DNA of 64,000 nt from Isochrysis galbana. Its lineage: Eukaryota > Haptophyta > Isochrysidales > Isochrysidaceae. Location of the stretch: contig CM030933.1 in assembly GCA_018136815.1 (NCBI GenBank), forward strand, positions 3,459,144 through 3,523,143, read 5' to 3'. How positions within the stretch are numbered: position 1 is the first letter of the stretch; each line of letters begins with the position of its first letter. A model generated the notes under the pieces. That model searched no databases and had not been told where the DNA came from. It was given only the letters and a program-made list of their open reading frames with translations. This document shows positions 63,583-64,000 of the stretch, in pieces. The position numbers and the translations under genes are program-made.

Positions 63583-64000
63583 CAAGCTTGTGCACAACTT
63601 AGCACTTAGCCACTTAAGCTTAAGAGGCTGCGACCTCCGGCAGGTTTGGCGTTGTTTTGTTGAAGAATACCCCGATAAAAGAGGGTATAACGTACAACTC
63701 CTACTTGTAGAGCACAAGGATGGCTCAACAGTGCAATAGCTTTTGATGGTTTGGCACTATTGCAATTGATAGCTCTTATCAGAGCTATCAATAGTGATTT
63801 TAACTACTAATACTAACACTACAAGTGTTTATAACTCTAAACTAAGTAGTAGTAGTAGTAGAAGTAGTAGCGCCGTGAGTGTAAATGTAAGCAACAAACA
63901 ATAAGGCGCACCGGACACCGGACAAGCACGAACGAAGGGAAACCTGCGCGTCGTGACGCAACGGTCGCTCTATTACACACTCACACTCACACTCACACTC
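63583..64000. other. right edge, no gene seen
   Basis: AT-richer sequence with a (TAG)n patch near 63845-63865 and an (ACTCAC)n hexamer tract at the very end (about 63974-64000). Confidence 0.5.

Overview
The window is nuclear DNA of a unicellular, GC-rich eukaryote, most likely a photosynthetic alga. The evidence is spliceosomal GT..AG introns, no operons, a plant/algal-type GT77 arabinosyltransferase (XEG113-like), a chloroplast-type HCF107/MBB1 repeat protein, an Mrd1/RBM19 ribosome-biogenesis factor and a coiled-coil protein of the kind common in cilia. Long CT/GA microsatellites, poly-C tracts and a 100-N assembly gap inside a GA block fit this. I cannot decide between haptophyte, stramenopile and green alga from sequence alone.

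Host-type genes, left to right: EXS-domain transporter-like protein (49-2097, minus); XEG113-like glycosyltransferase in three exons (4653-7365, plus); coiled-coil protein (9042-10714, minus); armadillo-repeat protein with a 15-bp minisatellite in its coding region (16454-21472, plus); Mrd1/RBM19 (22890-25667, minus); two small ORFs of unusual composition, one of them a membrane-anchored cysteine-rich protein (26804-28135); a secreted or type I membrane protein (29678-30982, plus); HCF107/MBB1-like repeat protein (35067-37769, minus); aldehyde dehydrogenase with a C-terminal hydrophobic tail (50049-51599, minus); sulfotransferase-like protein (54140-55573, minus); histidinol-phosphate aminotransferase in three exons (60364-61860, plus). 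They share no evident pathway.

The rest is mostly mobile DNA. Three copies of a two-ORF non-LTR retrotransposon are present (32013-34440 minus, 41041-44419 plus, 56957-58229 minus). ORF1 ends in Cys/His motifs, ORF2 starts with an endonuclease/exonuclease/phosphatase (EEP) domain, and the two ORFs overlap by 11 nt. Two 1.14-kb short elements (58761-59908 plus, 62432-63565 minus) have 17-18 bp target-site duplications, and a third short element (21724-22398) is a chimera. DNA transposons include a perfect 471-bp element with 18-bp inverted repeats and an 8-bp duplication (11417-11887), a 2.05-kb hAT-like element that splits an ORF (44922-46974), relics of two hAT transposases, two MITE-like families with TGGGARATAC ends, and a Ty3/gypsy fragment.

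The most striking signal is a hairpin module found ten times. A 7-8 bp stem with a 3-6 nt loop is followed by a 4-6 nt spacer (5 nt in eight of ten) and then ATGG. In the three copies bounded by target-site duplications the hairpin begins 2-4 nt from the 5' end of the element, so the start codon lies only about 25-27 nt in. Four different stem sequences keep their complementarity, which points to a selected RNA (or DNA) structure shared by several retroelement families. I know of no described equivalent.
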